A stretch of DNA of 64,000 bases. It comes from Bradyrhizobium arachidis. GTDB lineage: Bacteria; Pseudomonadota; Alphaproteobacteria; Rhizobiales; Xanthobacteraceae. Under the pieces are notes generated by a model, which was not told where the DNA came from, searched no databases, and saw only the letters and a list, made by a program, of their open reading frames with translations. How positions within the stretch are numbered: the stretch's first letter is position 1; each line of letters begins with the position of its first letter. Both the position numbers and the translations under genes were made by a program. The stretch covers positions 2,418,001 to 2,482,000 of the forward strand of contig NZ_CP030050.1 in the NCBI RefSeq assembly GCF_015291705.1. Direction: 5' to 3'. Positions 30,895 to 39,000 of the stretch are shown here, one piece after another.

Positions 30895-31435
30895 AACCGA
30901 AACTATCCTCTCACGTCGATACGACGACAAAGCCGCCAAGCGGTTCGCTCAGCGGCTTTGCTTGGGTGGGGCCGGGCTTGGGGGAGCCCGGTGCGGAGAT
31001 GGATAGGCGATCCGACGAAACGCGCAACAAAGACCGAGAATTAAGCTAACCTCTCAACCTTACCGCGGCGAATCCGGTGCGCGATTCACGTATAATCACG
31101 GGAGTTTTGGTCTGTGACGGCAGCTCGTGGACAAGTGGCTGTAGCTTAGGATCGCCCGGCCTCCAGTGACGGCTCTCGCAGAATGAGTTTGCGCGATCTC
31201 GCTTCAAGAGGCGGCAAGGCTCGCGTTCGAAGCGTGAGTTGATGTTGCGGGCCTAGCCGTCTTTGCTCTGCTCGACCTGCCCGGCGGCGTCGGCCTGTTC
31301 GACGACACAAGGCCGACTGCCGCAGGCGATACGCTCCATGTTCTCGAGCTCGGGTCGAATTCCTGCGAGCAGATGTTGGATGACGGAGGTTGTGCAATTG
31401 GTTCTCAGTCGGTCGCTGCTGACACAGGAGCCCCG
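30895..31435. other. Intergenic stretch with one hairpin
   Basis: The 541 bases between the Myb-like gene and the exported protein show no supported gene on either strand. The notable element is a hairpin at 30928-30960: CAAAGCCGC and GCGGCTTTG form a perfect 9-bp stem with a 15-base loop, 33 bases before the Myb-like start, perhaps a leader structure of that gene. The stretch 31030-31110 is more AT-rich and may hold the promoter of the following gene. Confidence 0.4.
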
Positions 31436-31891
31436 ATGAACTACTGTGGGGTTTCGAATGGTCGGACGATCGCAATGCTCCCTAGGAGACCAGATTTCGG
31501 CGCCATGGTTGCCTTGGTCGTGACGATCCATGCCTGGTGTGGTCAGGCCTGGGCCGGCGACGAGGTCTCGACGGCTGGTTCGACGGTCGAAGGCGAGGCT
31601 AGTGATCTCGTCGCATCCCCCGATAGTCATATCTCCCGTGAGGATTGGAAGCGCCGGATCGGGGAGGCTCGCTCGCGGGCTGAGCAGGCGCGACGGGAGT
31701 GGAAGCTAAATGCTCCGTTGCGCACGTTCGTGCCAGATCCGCCGGAGAAAATCGCCACTGAACGGGTGCTGAGCGATGACACGCTGAAGCCGGGGGATAT
31801 CGTTTCGACGGACAAGGGCTTCTTTGTGTTTCGCGGGCGGTCTGGCAGCGACGGGCAGGCTGCGGATTTCGCGCCGATAGCTCCGCGTTAG
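31436..31891 (+). CDS. Exported protein of unknown function
   Basis: A 151-residue product. A hydrophobic stretch at residues about 23-40 (FGAMVALVVTIHAWCGQAWAG) looks like a signal peptide with a long N-region, and the rest is charged (REDWKRRIGEARSRAEQARREWK), ending in a short beta-like part (DTLKPGDIVSTDKGFFVFRG). An AGGAG six bases before the ATG at 31436 supports that start; an ATG at 31475 would give a shorter N-region. No family recognised. Confidence 0.65.
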   Translation: MNYCGVSNGRTIAMLPRRPDFGAMVALVVTIHAWCGQAWAGDEVSTAGSTVEGEASDLVASPDSHISREDWKRRIGEARSRAEQARREWKLNAPLRTFVPDPPEKIATERVLSDDTLKPGDIVSTDKGFFVFRGRSGSDGQAADFAPIAPR

Positions 31892-32123
31892 CTTGCTTGG
31901 GCGACATTTATTTCTCGCGCGCACTCACGCCTTGCAAAATCATGCTGATCGAGACGAAGCGAATCATCGCGCGCGAAATCGTGACGATCGTGTCAACTCT
32001 GGTTCACAATCGATCAAGTCATGATGCGCGCATGCAACGTCATCCCCGGTGAATTCTCCCTTGATGGAGTCCTGCGCCTCATCTCATGAGGACGCGTCAC
32101 GAGATCGTCGAATTCGTTCGCTT

Positions 32124-32312
32124 ATGATCGTGCAGACAATCAATGCGAACACGCAGATGCTTCAAAAGGCCTGGGCGGCATTCCCGCTCACCAAGATCAA
32201 AGAACGAGCATTCGAAGGCGCATTCTTCAGTGTTGTACTGATCGCGATGGCCGGCTGGGTCTATTTCATCACGCTATCACTGCTGAGATTGATCCTGTGG
32301 TTCGTGGGCTGA
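32124..32312 (+). CDS. Small membrane protein, 62 residues
   Basis: An amphipathic N-terminal part (MIVQTINANTQMLQKAWAAF) is followed by one or two tight hydrophobic helices (FFSVVLIAMAGWVYFITLSL, LRLILWFVG). The frame stays open to an ATG at 32049, but the segment before 32124 is not membrane-like and is poorly supported. No known family. Confidence 0.5.
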   Translation: MIVQTINANTQMLQKAWAAFPLTKIKERAFEGAFFSVVLIAMAGWVYFITLSLLRLILWFVG

Positions 32313-32469
32313 CTGCATGCGGATGATCGATCCTCAAGCAGATGGCTGCCCAATATTTCTCGCGTGTGAGAACGAAAACAGCAGCACTCATCACGATATC
32401 GACAAATCTGCAGGATGAGAATGCTGCGTCTGGGAGAAGGAAACGTTCCGCAAATGGAAAGATTTCCCA

Positions 32470-32628
32470 ATGACATCGGTCTTGATCGTAGGCTTGATCT
32501 TCTTCGCGGGCTTCGGAGTTGGCTATCTCGCGCGTGCCTCGCGTTCGCGCAAGCGCAAGCATATGCGCCAGCTTTACGCCCCCTATGGTTCGCCGGCATC
32601 CCGGACGGCCGCGCGGCGCGCGTTTTGA
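32470..32628 (+). CDS. Very small membrane protein, 52 residues
   Basis: ATG at 32470 opens MTSVLIVGLIFFAGFGVGYL, then ARASRSRKRKHMRQLYAPYG and a basic tail. It has one transmembrane helix followed by an Arg/Lys cluster, as in the small proteins at 27942-28166 and 28368-28484. GGAAAG lies 8 bases upstream as a possible ribosome site. Confidence 0.5.
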   Translation: MTSVLIVGLIFFAGFGVGYLARASRSRKRKHMRQLYAPYGSPASRTAARRAF

Positions 32629-32761
32629 GACTACACGACTCGAAGGCAGCTAATGTGATGACACATCTGTCCCGGGCGGCGTTCGCGATGACCAAGGTAA
32701 CCATGTCCACTTAGGTTAAATCGCGGCCGCCGTTGTCTATCGGTTTGGTGATGAATAGGTT

Positions 32762-32804
32762 GCGCACGGATTTCAGGCAGATGATTTTGCATCCGTGCGC
32801 TTTT
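32762..32804 (+). terminator. Hairpin with short T run before the 41-residue gene
   Basis: A perfect 10-bp stem, GCGCACGGAT and ATCCGTGCGC, with a 19-base loop, followed by TTTT. It lies 18 bases before the ATG at 32822, so it may end transcription from upstream or act as a leader structure. The long loop makes a simple terminator less likely. Confidence 0.4.
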
Positions 32805-32821
32805 GAGTGGGATTTGAGTTG

Positions 32822-32947
32822 ATGATCTGGCTCGTCGCTTTGGCCTTCCCGGTTGTGGCGGGACCGGTTTTCGTGTGGGCCTATGGCCGCCGGCTTGGCG
32901 CGCTAAGCGGTCCGTGGATCTGGGAAGAGGCGGCGCGTCATGACTGA
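32822..32947 (+). CDS. Very small membrane protein, 41 residues
   Basis: ATG at 32822 gives MIWLVALAFPVVAGPVFVWA, then YGRRLGALSGPWIWEEAARHD. One hydrophobic helix is followed by an aromatic, acidic end. Its stop overlaps the start of the next gene by eight bases, which argues for coupled translation and for both frames being genes. Confidence 0.5.
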   Translation: MIWLVALAFPVVAGPVFVWAYGRRLGALSGPWIWEEAARHD

Positions 32948-33224
32948 TCTGAGGAACAATGCGCCGCGGCGATACTTTGTCGATGCGGGTGGGCGACGCG
33001 TTTTGATTGGGCTGACGCCTGAGGAGACGTTCGAATTCGAACGGCTGGACAGCCAACCGGTTGCCGACCTATCCAAGGGGCAAGTTCTCCGCGACGGGAA
33101 GGTCCTGTGGCCGGTTACGGGGGAGCTGCGCTGGCAGGAGCTGTATGCCAAGCACGACGGTGCCTGGAAGGCGTGGTTGGTGCAGAACCGTGGTGAACGG
33201 ACCGCAGGCTTTAGCCTTTGTTAA
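32940..33224 (+). CDS. Conserved hypothetical protein, 94 residues
   Basis: A small soluble protein: MTDLRNNAPRRYFVDAGGRR, VLIGLTPEETFEFERLDSQP, then WQELYAKHDGAWKAWLVQNR. The pattern (RVLIGLTxEETxEFE) is familiar from rhizobial proteins of unknown function. It begins inside the end of the upstream 41-residue gene. The downstream gap to 33276 holds nothing. Confidence 0.65.
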   Translation: MTDLRNNAPRRYFVDAGGRRVLIGLTPEETFEFERLDSQPVADLSKGQVLRDGKVLWPVTGELRWQELYAKHDGAWKAWLVQNRGERTAGFSLC

Positions 33225-33275
33225 CCATCCCGGACCCATTTTCTGGTCTGGCGCCTCCAACCGGAAAATGAACGC

Positions 33276-33695
33276 ATGTTCCAGCTGTTCTTGCGAGCCC
33301 GTACCCACAACTTCTTGAGAGGCCATAGCCGGGGAGAGCAGGAGTTTCGTGCGCGTTCGCCCGAGCGCGACATGGAAACGGATCGCTCCCGGATCGAGGC
33401 CATCATGACAGCGATCGAAGATGCCCTGCACGCTGCCGAGCGTGAGCAGTCAGGCCTGAGCCGTCGCGTGGAAGACGTGCTCGCACGCGCTGCCGTGACG
33501 TTCGGCAATGGCGATGACGAATATCTGGAGCGCGAAGACCTGGACAAGCATCATCAGGATCTCTTCGACAAGGAGATCCTGAACGGTCAGCGCAGGCTCA
33601 AGGAGCTGGGCTCATCGATCGCGCACTTCAAATTCCTGAAGGCAGCAATGCTGAGCCGCTTTCCGGAGTTCAGGTCACCCGCCAGCACAAATTAG
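33276..33695 (+). CDS. Helical hypothetical protein, 139 residues
   Basis: A charged, mostly helical protein with predicted coiled coil (RIEAIMTAIEDALHAAEREQ, then SGLSRRVEDVLARAAVTFGN, and DKEILNGQRRLKELGSSIAH). The first 32 residues (FQLFLRARTHNFLRGHSRG) are basic and might belong upstream of a second in-frame ATG at 33372. No family recognised. It looks monocistronic. Confidence 0.6.
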   Translation: MFQLFLRARTHNFLRGHSRGEQEFRARSPERDMETDRSRIEAIMTAIEDALHAAEREQSGLSRRVEDVLARAAVTFGNGDDEYLEREDLDKHHQDLFDKEILNGQRRLKELGSSIAHFKFLKAAMLSRFPEFRSPASTN

Positions 33696-33781
33696 AAGGC
33701 ACTGCAGCCATCGAAGCGGCGGCAATCGGCGCCCTGGCAGCGCGTCAACCCGCGCCTGCGCTCAAGCAGCGAATCTGTGCC

Positions 33782-34108
33782 TCAGTACTGAAGAACGCGC
33801 TCGGGAAATGCCGGATTCACATACCGGGCATATGTGCGAACCCGTCCGTAGTAGTAGTGAGGCTCGTCCCGGGTGCGCGGATCAAAAGCGTAGGAGTATG
33901 CCATTCCGAGCGAACGATGCCGCACACGGACCACGGTTGGGCAGCCGCAGCGCGGACCGCAATAGGGATTGGGACCGCGATCGATATAGGGGACAGCCGT
34001 AGCGTGACGAACGGCGATCGGCGGAACGGCGTAATCGGCCGCGAAAGACGGTGAGGCGACGGCGGTCAGGCTCGTCGCAAGGGCGAGAAATCCGAGAAGA
34101 GATCGCAT
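33782..34108 (-). CDS. Exported Tyr-rich protein
   Basis: A 108-residue product with a signal peptide (SLLGFLALATSLTAVASPSFAAD). The mature part is rich in Tyr, Arg and Pro (YIDRGPNPYCGPRCGCPTVV, then DEPHYYYGRVRTYARYVNP) with three closely spaced cysteines, C-x3-C-x-C, that could bind metal or form a disulfide. Such exported Tyr/Cys proteins are frequent in Bradyrhizobium; function unknown. Confidence 0.65.
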   Translation of the reverse strand: MRSLLGFLALATSLTAVASPSFAADYAVPPIAVRHATAVPYIDRGPNPYCGPRCGCPTVVRVRHRSLGMAYSYAFDPRTRDEPHYYYGRVRTYARYVNPAFPERVLQY

Positions 34109-34209
34109 GGCTGTATTTCCCCAATTGGGACAATCTTAGACGTTCTCGTCCGAGCGGGCAAGTTGGTCCCTGGGCAACCGGGTATCGCGCAATAAACAGA
34201 CAAACTTCC

Positions 34210-34310
34210 AAAGCGCGATGAGATCAGGATGAATCGTCATCGCGCTTTAGGTTGTTGTTTGAGCATGATCTTTTCGGAAAACCGCTGCGCAATTTTCCGG
34301 ATCATGCTCT
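34210..34310 (-). repeat. Dispersed palindromic repeat, copy 2
   Basis: This is the same composite element as at 28587-28692 but in the opposite direction. Read on the - strand it has GCATGATCCGGAAAA ... TTTTCCGAAAAGATCATGC, the AAACAACAACC linker and the second palindrome around TAAAGCGCGATGA / TCATCGCGCTTT. Again the neighbouring gene on the - strand ends at its edge: the stop codon of the 214-residue protein is at 34309-34311. Confidence 0.85.
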
Positions 34311-34953
34311 AGCCGCGTAGCGCGCCGACGAAGGAGGGGTCGACCGCCTGTACGGCTTGCTCCAGGAAGGCTTTGCCCTGCTTGGAGGCTTGCCGGTAGG
34401 CCTTAACGAGTGTCGCCCTCAAGTCCGGGCGGCGCGTCAGCATCAGCCGCACGTCGCCTCGCGCGAGCTCGGCAAGCTCAAGATCGAAAAGGGCATCGGC
34501 GGAGGTCGCGGTATAAAGCCGCATCGGCATCAAACGAGCATCGTTCGCCCCGGTGATGTAGGCCATCCTGAGCGCCCCGACCACCGTCGGACCACTGGGG
34601 TCACGTTGGGCTTCGAGGAGGGCTAACGCCAGCCATAACTCGGCGTCATAGGGCGTTGCCGATAGCGCCGATATGACGCGCGATCGGGCATGATCGCTCC
34701 TCGGAGAGACCTTTCCATCACGAATGGCATCCAGCGCTTCGATTAGCGTGTGATTGCTTTCGAGGTCCGATCTGAAGGGAATGCCGCCGAACCAACCTGG
34801 AGCTTCGTGCAGCTGTGTCGACAGCTTGGGATCGTCAGGAAAAACGGGCCGTGCACTGGCAGCCAACTCCGCGGCGCCGGAAACGAAGCCGTAGCATCCG
34901 ACGAGCAGTGACAAGGCAATCAGGCTGATCCGGAAGAGCATCGACGAACTCAT
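34309..34953 (-). CDS. Exported or membrane-anchored helical-repeat protein
   Basis: A 214-residue protein with a hydrophobic N-terminus (MLFRISLIALSLLVGCYGFV; a Cys at the end of the helix might be a lipidation site, but there is no clean lipobox). The rest is helical: SRVISALSATPYDAELWLALALLEAQ, VGALRMAYITGANDARLMPM, and TRRPDLRATLVKAYRQASKQ. It resembles the protein at 55327-56076 in the polysaccharide operon in length, layout and the A-x-P-x-(D/E)-x-x-L/F-W motif. Function unknown; that similarity suggests an envelope-polysaccharide accessory. The stop lies at the edge of the dispersed repeat. Confidence 0.7.
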   Translation of the reverse strand: MSSSMLFRISLIALSLLVGCYGFVSGAAELAASARPVFPDDPKLSTQLHEAPGWFGGIPFRSDLESNHTLIEALDAIRDGKVSPRSDHARSRVISALSATPYDAELWLALALLEAQRDPSGPTVVGALRMAYITGANDARLMPMRLYTATSADALFDLELAELARGDVRLMLTRRPDLRATLVKAYRQASKQGKAFLEQAVQAVDPSFVGALRG

Positions 34954-34968
34954 GGCTGAGCATTGTGC

Positions 34969-35709
34969 TCAAAGCGCCAGGAGACTATGCCCTTGAATAG
35001 TCAATAACGTCAAATTGCCTGTTGCATAGGCGCCGGTGTCGATGTTGACCCGGTTGGGACGGATATCGGGCTCCTGAACCGGTGTGTGTCCATGGACGAT
35101 GTATTTGCCGAAATAAGCCTCGCTCCGTAGAAATTCCTCTCGGATCCAGAGGAGGTCGTGCTCCTGCTGACGTGCCAGCGGGACACCCGGTCTGACGCCG
35201 GCGTGAACGAAGAAGAAATCCCCGCAGACAAAGCGAGGGCGCAGGCCTTGAAAGAATCGATGCTGATGAAGCGGAATTCTTGCCGACAGCTCCTGGACGA
35301 GTTCGGCTTGTTCGGCCGCGCTGGGGTTGAGAGAGGGCTTGAGGCCGTAGGATGTCAAGGTCTGCAGGCCGCCGAACTGCTTCCATTGATCGAACTGGGC
35401 GGGGTCTTTCAGGACATCCAGCAGGAACTCCTCGTGATTGCCCTTGAGAAACACCGACTCATGCTTGCGGCCTCGTTCAATCAACAATTCGATGGTGCGG
35501 TACGAATCCGGGCCACGATCGATGTAGTCGCCGAGAAAGACATGGATCGGCCGCATCGAGCCGATCGTCGTGAGATCCTTGTCGATGACGGTAAACATCT
35601 GCTGCAGAAGGTTGGCGCATCCGTGGACGTCGCTGATCGCATAGATGCGGATGCCGTTCGGCAACCTCGGCTTCGGCATTTGCGCCTTCGAACGGGGCCA
35701 TTTGATCAT
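34969..35709 (-). CDS. PPP-family metallophosphatase (serine/threonine type)
   Basis: A 246-residue phosphatase with every metal-binding motif of the PPP family: IYAISDVHGCANLL, VFLGDYIDRGPDSY, FLKGNHEEFL, FVHAGVRPG and IVHGHTPVQEP. It is cytoplasmic and would act on phosphoproteins or on small molecules such as dinucleoside polyphosphates; the sequence does not decide. It is followed after 15 bases by the exported helical protein on the same strand, so the two may be co-transcribed. Confidence 0.9.
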   Translation of the reverse strand: MIKWPRSKAQMPKPRLPNGIRIYAISDVHGCANLLQQMFTVIDKDLTTIGSMRPIHVFLGDYIDRGPDSYRTIELLIERGRKHESVFLKGNHEEFLLDVLKDPAQFDQWKQFGGLQTLTSYGLKPSLNPSAAEQAELVQELSARIPLHQHRFFQGLRPRFVCGDFFFVHAGVRPGVPLARQQEHDLLWIREEFLRSEAYFGKYIVHGHTPVQEPDIRPNRVNIDTGAYATGNLTLLTIQGHSLLAL

Positions 35710-36032
35710 AGCGACTTGGGGACCTGTAATGCCTGCAGGTAGTACGATTCGGATAACGCGACCCTATCTCCCATCCTAAACAGATTCAGTAAGCAATTGT
35801 GCCCAAATGGTTTGGGCCGCTGCAATTGAGGGTGTCGGAAAGGGCGGGAAGTGCGCCGAATGTCTCCATTCTCGAGCCGATGGGGCCATTTGGCGCCATC
35901 TTGCGGGCCTTTGCCGGGGCGGTTTTCCGGTGTGTTCGACGGCGTGATCCGCGTGTCTGGCCGGCGGCGACAAGCATGCACCGCCGGCCATGAGCTTGAT
36001 GTTCAACCGGTCTTCATTCGCGTTTAGCGGCC
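35710..36032. other. Intergenic stretch, no gene recognised
   Basis: The 323 bases between the phosphatase start and the 3' end of the giant repeat gene contain several short open frames with no pattern. They are slightly AT-richer near 35740-35830, where the phosphatase promoter probably lies. I see no terminator-like hairpin for the repeat gene. Confidence 0.4.
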
Positions 36033-39000
36033 CTACACCATCACCAGATGATCGCGGATCCAAGCGGCGTCGTGGCGTAAATCGGCCAGCTGCTGAGTGG
36101 TCGCTTCCTCGACCATGGCGATGGAGGCGGTGTGCCCGGCGGCGTCCACGACGTAGCCTCCATACTGCTGATAGGCTCTCGCAACCGCCAGGCCCTCGGG
36201 CGTCAGACCAGCGTGCTCGATGTCCAAGTCGGTTGGCAGGGCGAAGTGGGCTCCGATCGGGATTGTACCCTTGTAGGTGTTGACGCTGCCGCCATCGGCC
36301 GCCACGGCAGGGAAGACAAACTGGTCGAGTTGGTTGGTCCCTGCCTTGAGCTGGGTCGGGTCGAGCTCGATGGCCATGGCGTGGTTGATTGAAAGACTAT
36401 TCAACTCGTCGGTCGTGATGAGGCCTCCGAGAAGAGACGCACCTGATGCCCGGACTCCCGCGCCGACGCCCACTGCGGTTCCCCATCCGGTGCCGTTCAG
36501 GTCACCCTCAACGAGGTAGCTCGCATGCCAGGTCTGGCTTGCCGAATCGTAGCTGGCTTTCCACGCTTCCCAATAGTGGATGCCGTCAGGATCGGCAAAG
36601 ACGACCCAGCCGTCGCTGGCATGCGTCGGCGTCAAATCGGTCGGTGTCGTAATCTGCAGCGTTCCGTGCGAGGAGAAGCCTCCACCCACCGTTGCTTGGT
36701 TCAGAACGTCGAATGTCCACTTCATGTTCGGTGCATCGGCCGGCGTGGTGAAGAAGATGTCCTCCGATTGGACCCAGGTGTTGGCGAGACTGGTGCTTTT
36801 GAATTGTTGGTTCTGGATCGCGTTCGGATCGGAGTAGTGGACGTTCAGTTCGCTGATCGGCGTATTCCAGAGGCTGTCCGCGGAGAAGAAGTGGTGCCCG
36901 GAAAGCTCGAAATCCTGCTGATGGGATATCAGGTCGGCCTTGCTGAGCCCGGAGAATGTCAGCGTGTTGCCGTGCCCGTCGTCGATGACGGCGCCTGCGG
37001 CGGTGTCCGTCGTGTGGTTCTGCAGCATGTCGGACACGCTGGTAAAAGCGGTCGAGTCGATCTCGACGTGATCGCTGCCGAAGTCAAAGGAGGCGATCGT
37101 GTCGTGACCGAAGTCGAACTTGAAGACCAGCGTCTCGGAGCCGCTGCTGGTGAAACTCTCGTCGGCACCGCTCGAGTAGACGGTTCGGGTATGGGTGCCG
37201 TCGAGAGCGACCTGGTCCTTTGACTTGAGAAAGCCGGTGGCGTCATACACATCATGCTCGGAGACGTAGGGCGTCCCCGCGGCGTTCGTCAGGAAGACGT
37301 CCTTGCTGTTGTCCGCGTGAAGCACGGTCTCCGTGGTAAGTGTGGCCTGGCCGTTCACCACCGTATAGAGCTTGGTGTTGGAGATGTCGGTCGAGCCTGT
37401 TGGGTACTTCAAGACGTCGCTGCTCAGGACGGCATGGCCCGAGACATTCGCATAGGTGCGCGTGTCGGTGGTGCCGTTTGCGTCGATGGTTACCTCTGAT
37501 TTGAGGACGCCTGTCGTGTCGAAATAGTCGGTCGTCTTGGTGCCGTCCGCGCCCAGAACGTACGTGTAGTCGAGAGTGCCGTCGGCGTGGCTGCGCGCCA
37601 TGCTAATGAGCACGCCGGCGACATTGTAGACATCGTGCTCGGCAACATAGGTCTTGCCGGTGATGTTGGACAGATAGACGTCCTTGCTCTTGTCGGCGTG
37701 CACGACGGTCTCACTGGTGAGAACGCCGTTGGTGTAGGCGAGCGTATCCGAGGAGCCGTCTGCCTTCACAACGCTGCTGGACGTCAGCAGGCTGCCATCG
37801 GCGTTGTATTGAAGGGATGTCTTGGTGCCGTCTGCGTCCAGTGTGTAGGTGAAGTCGCGGGTGCCGTCGGCATGGGTGCGGACGATGTTGGTGAGGACGC
37901 CGGCAGCGTTGTAGATGTCGTGCTCGGCGACGAAGGTCTTGCCGGTGATGTTGGACAGATAGACGTCCTTGGTCTTGTCGACATGCGCCACGGTCTCGCT
38001 GGTGAGGACGCCGTTGGTGTAGGCGAGCGTATCCGAGGAGCCGTCCGCCTTCACGATCGAGCGGGACGTGATGGTGCTGCCGGTGGCGTTGTACTGAAGG
38101 GCCGTCTTGGTGCCGTCTGCGCCCAGAGTGTAGGTGTAGTCGAGCGTGCCGTCGGCGTGGGTGCGCACCGAACTGGTGAGAACGCCGGCCGCATCGAAGA
38201 TGTCGTGTTGAGCGACGTAGGTCCTCCCGGCGATCTGCGAATAGTAGACGTCCTTGCTCTTGTCGGCATGGACGACCGTCTCGCCGGTGACGATACCATT
38301 GGTGTAGGCGAGGGTATCCGAAGAGCCGTCCGCCTTCACGACGATGCTGGACGTCAGCAGGCTGCCACTGGCGTTGTATTGCAGGGACGTCTTGGTGCCG
38401 TCCGCGCCCAGAGTGTAAGTGAAGTCGCGGGTGCCGTCGGCATGGGTACGCACCGCGCTGGTGAGCACGCCGGCGGCGTTGTAGACGTCGTGCTCGGCGA
38501 CGTAAGTCTTGCCGGTGATGTTGGAGAGATAGACGTCCTTGGTCTTGTCGGCATGCAACGCCGTCTCGCTGGTCAGGACGCCTTTTGTGTAGGCGAAAGT
38601 GTCCGACGAGCCATCGGTCTTCGTGATCGTGCGGGACGTCAGCGCGCTGCCGGTGGCATCGTACTGCAGTGCTGTCTTGGTGCCGTCAGCGCCCAGATTG
38701 AAGGTGTAGTCGAGCGTGCCGTCTGCGTGGGTGCGCACCGAGCTGGTGAGAATGCCGGCCGCGTTGAACACGTCATGTTGAGCGACGTAGGTCCTGCCGG
38801 CGATCTGCGAGTAGTAGACGTCCTTGCTCTTGTCGGCATGGATGACCGTCTCGCCGGTGACGACACCGTTGGTGTAGGCGAGGGTGTCCGAGGAGCCGTC
38901 CGCCTTCACAACACTGCTGGACGTCAGCAGGCTGCCGTTGGCGTTGTATTGAAGGGATGTCTTGGTGCCGTCCGCACCCAGAGCGTAGGTGAAGTCGCGG

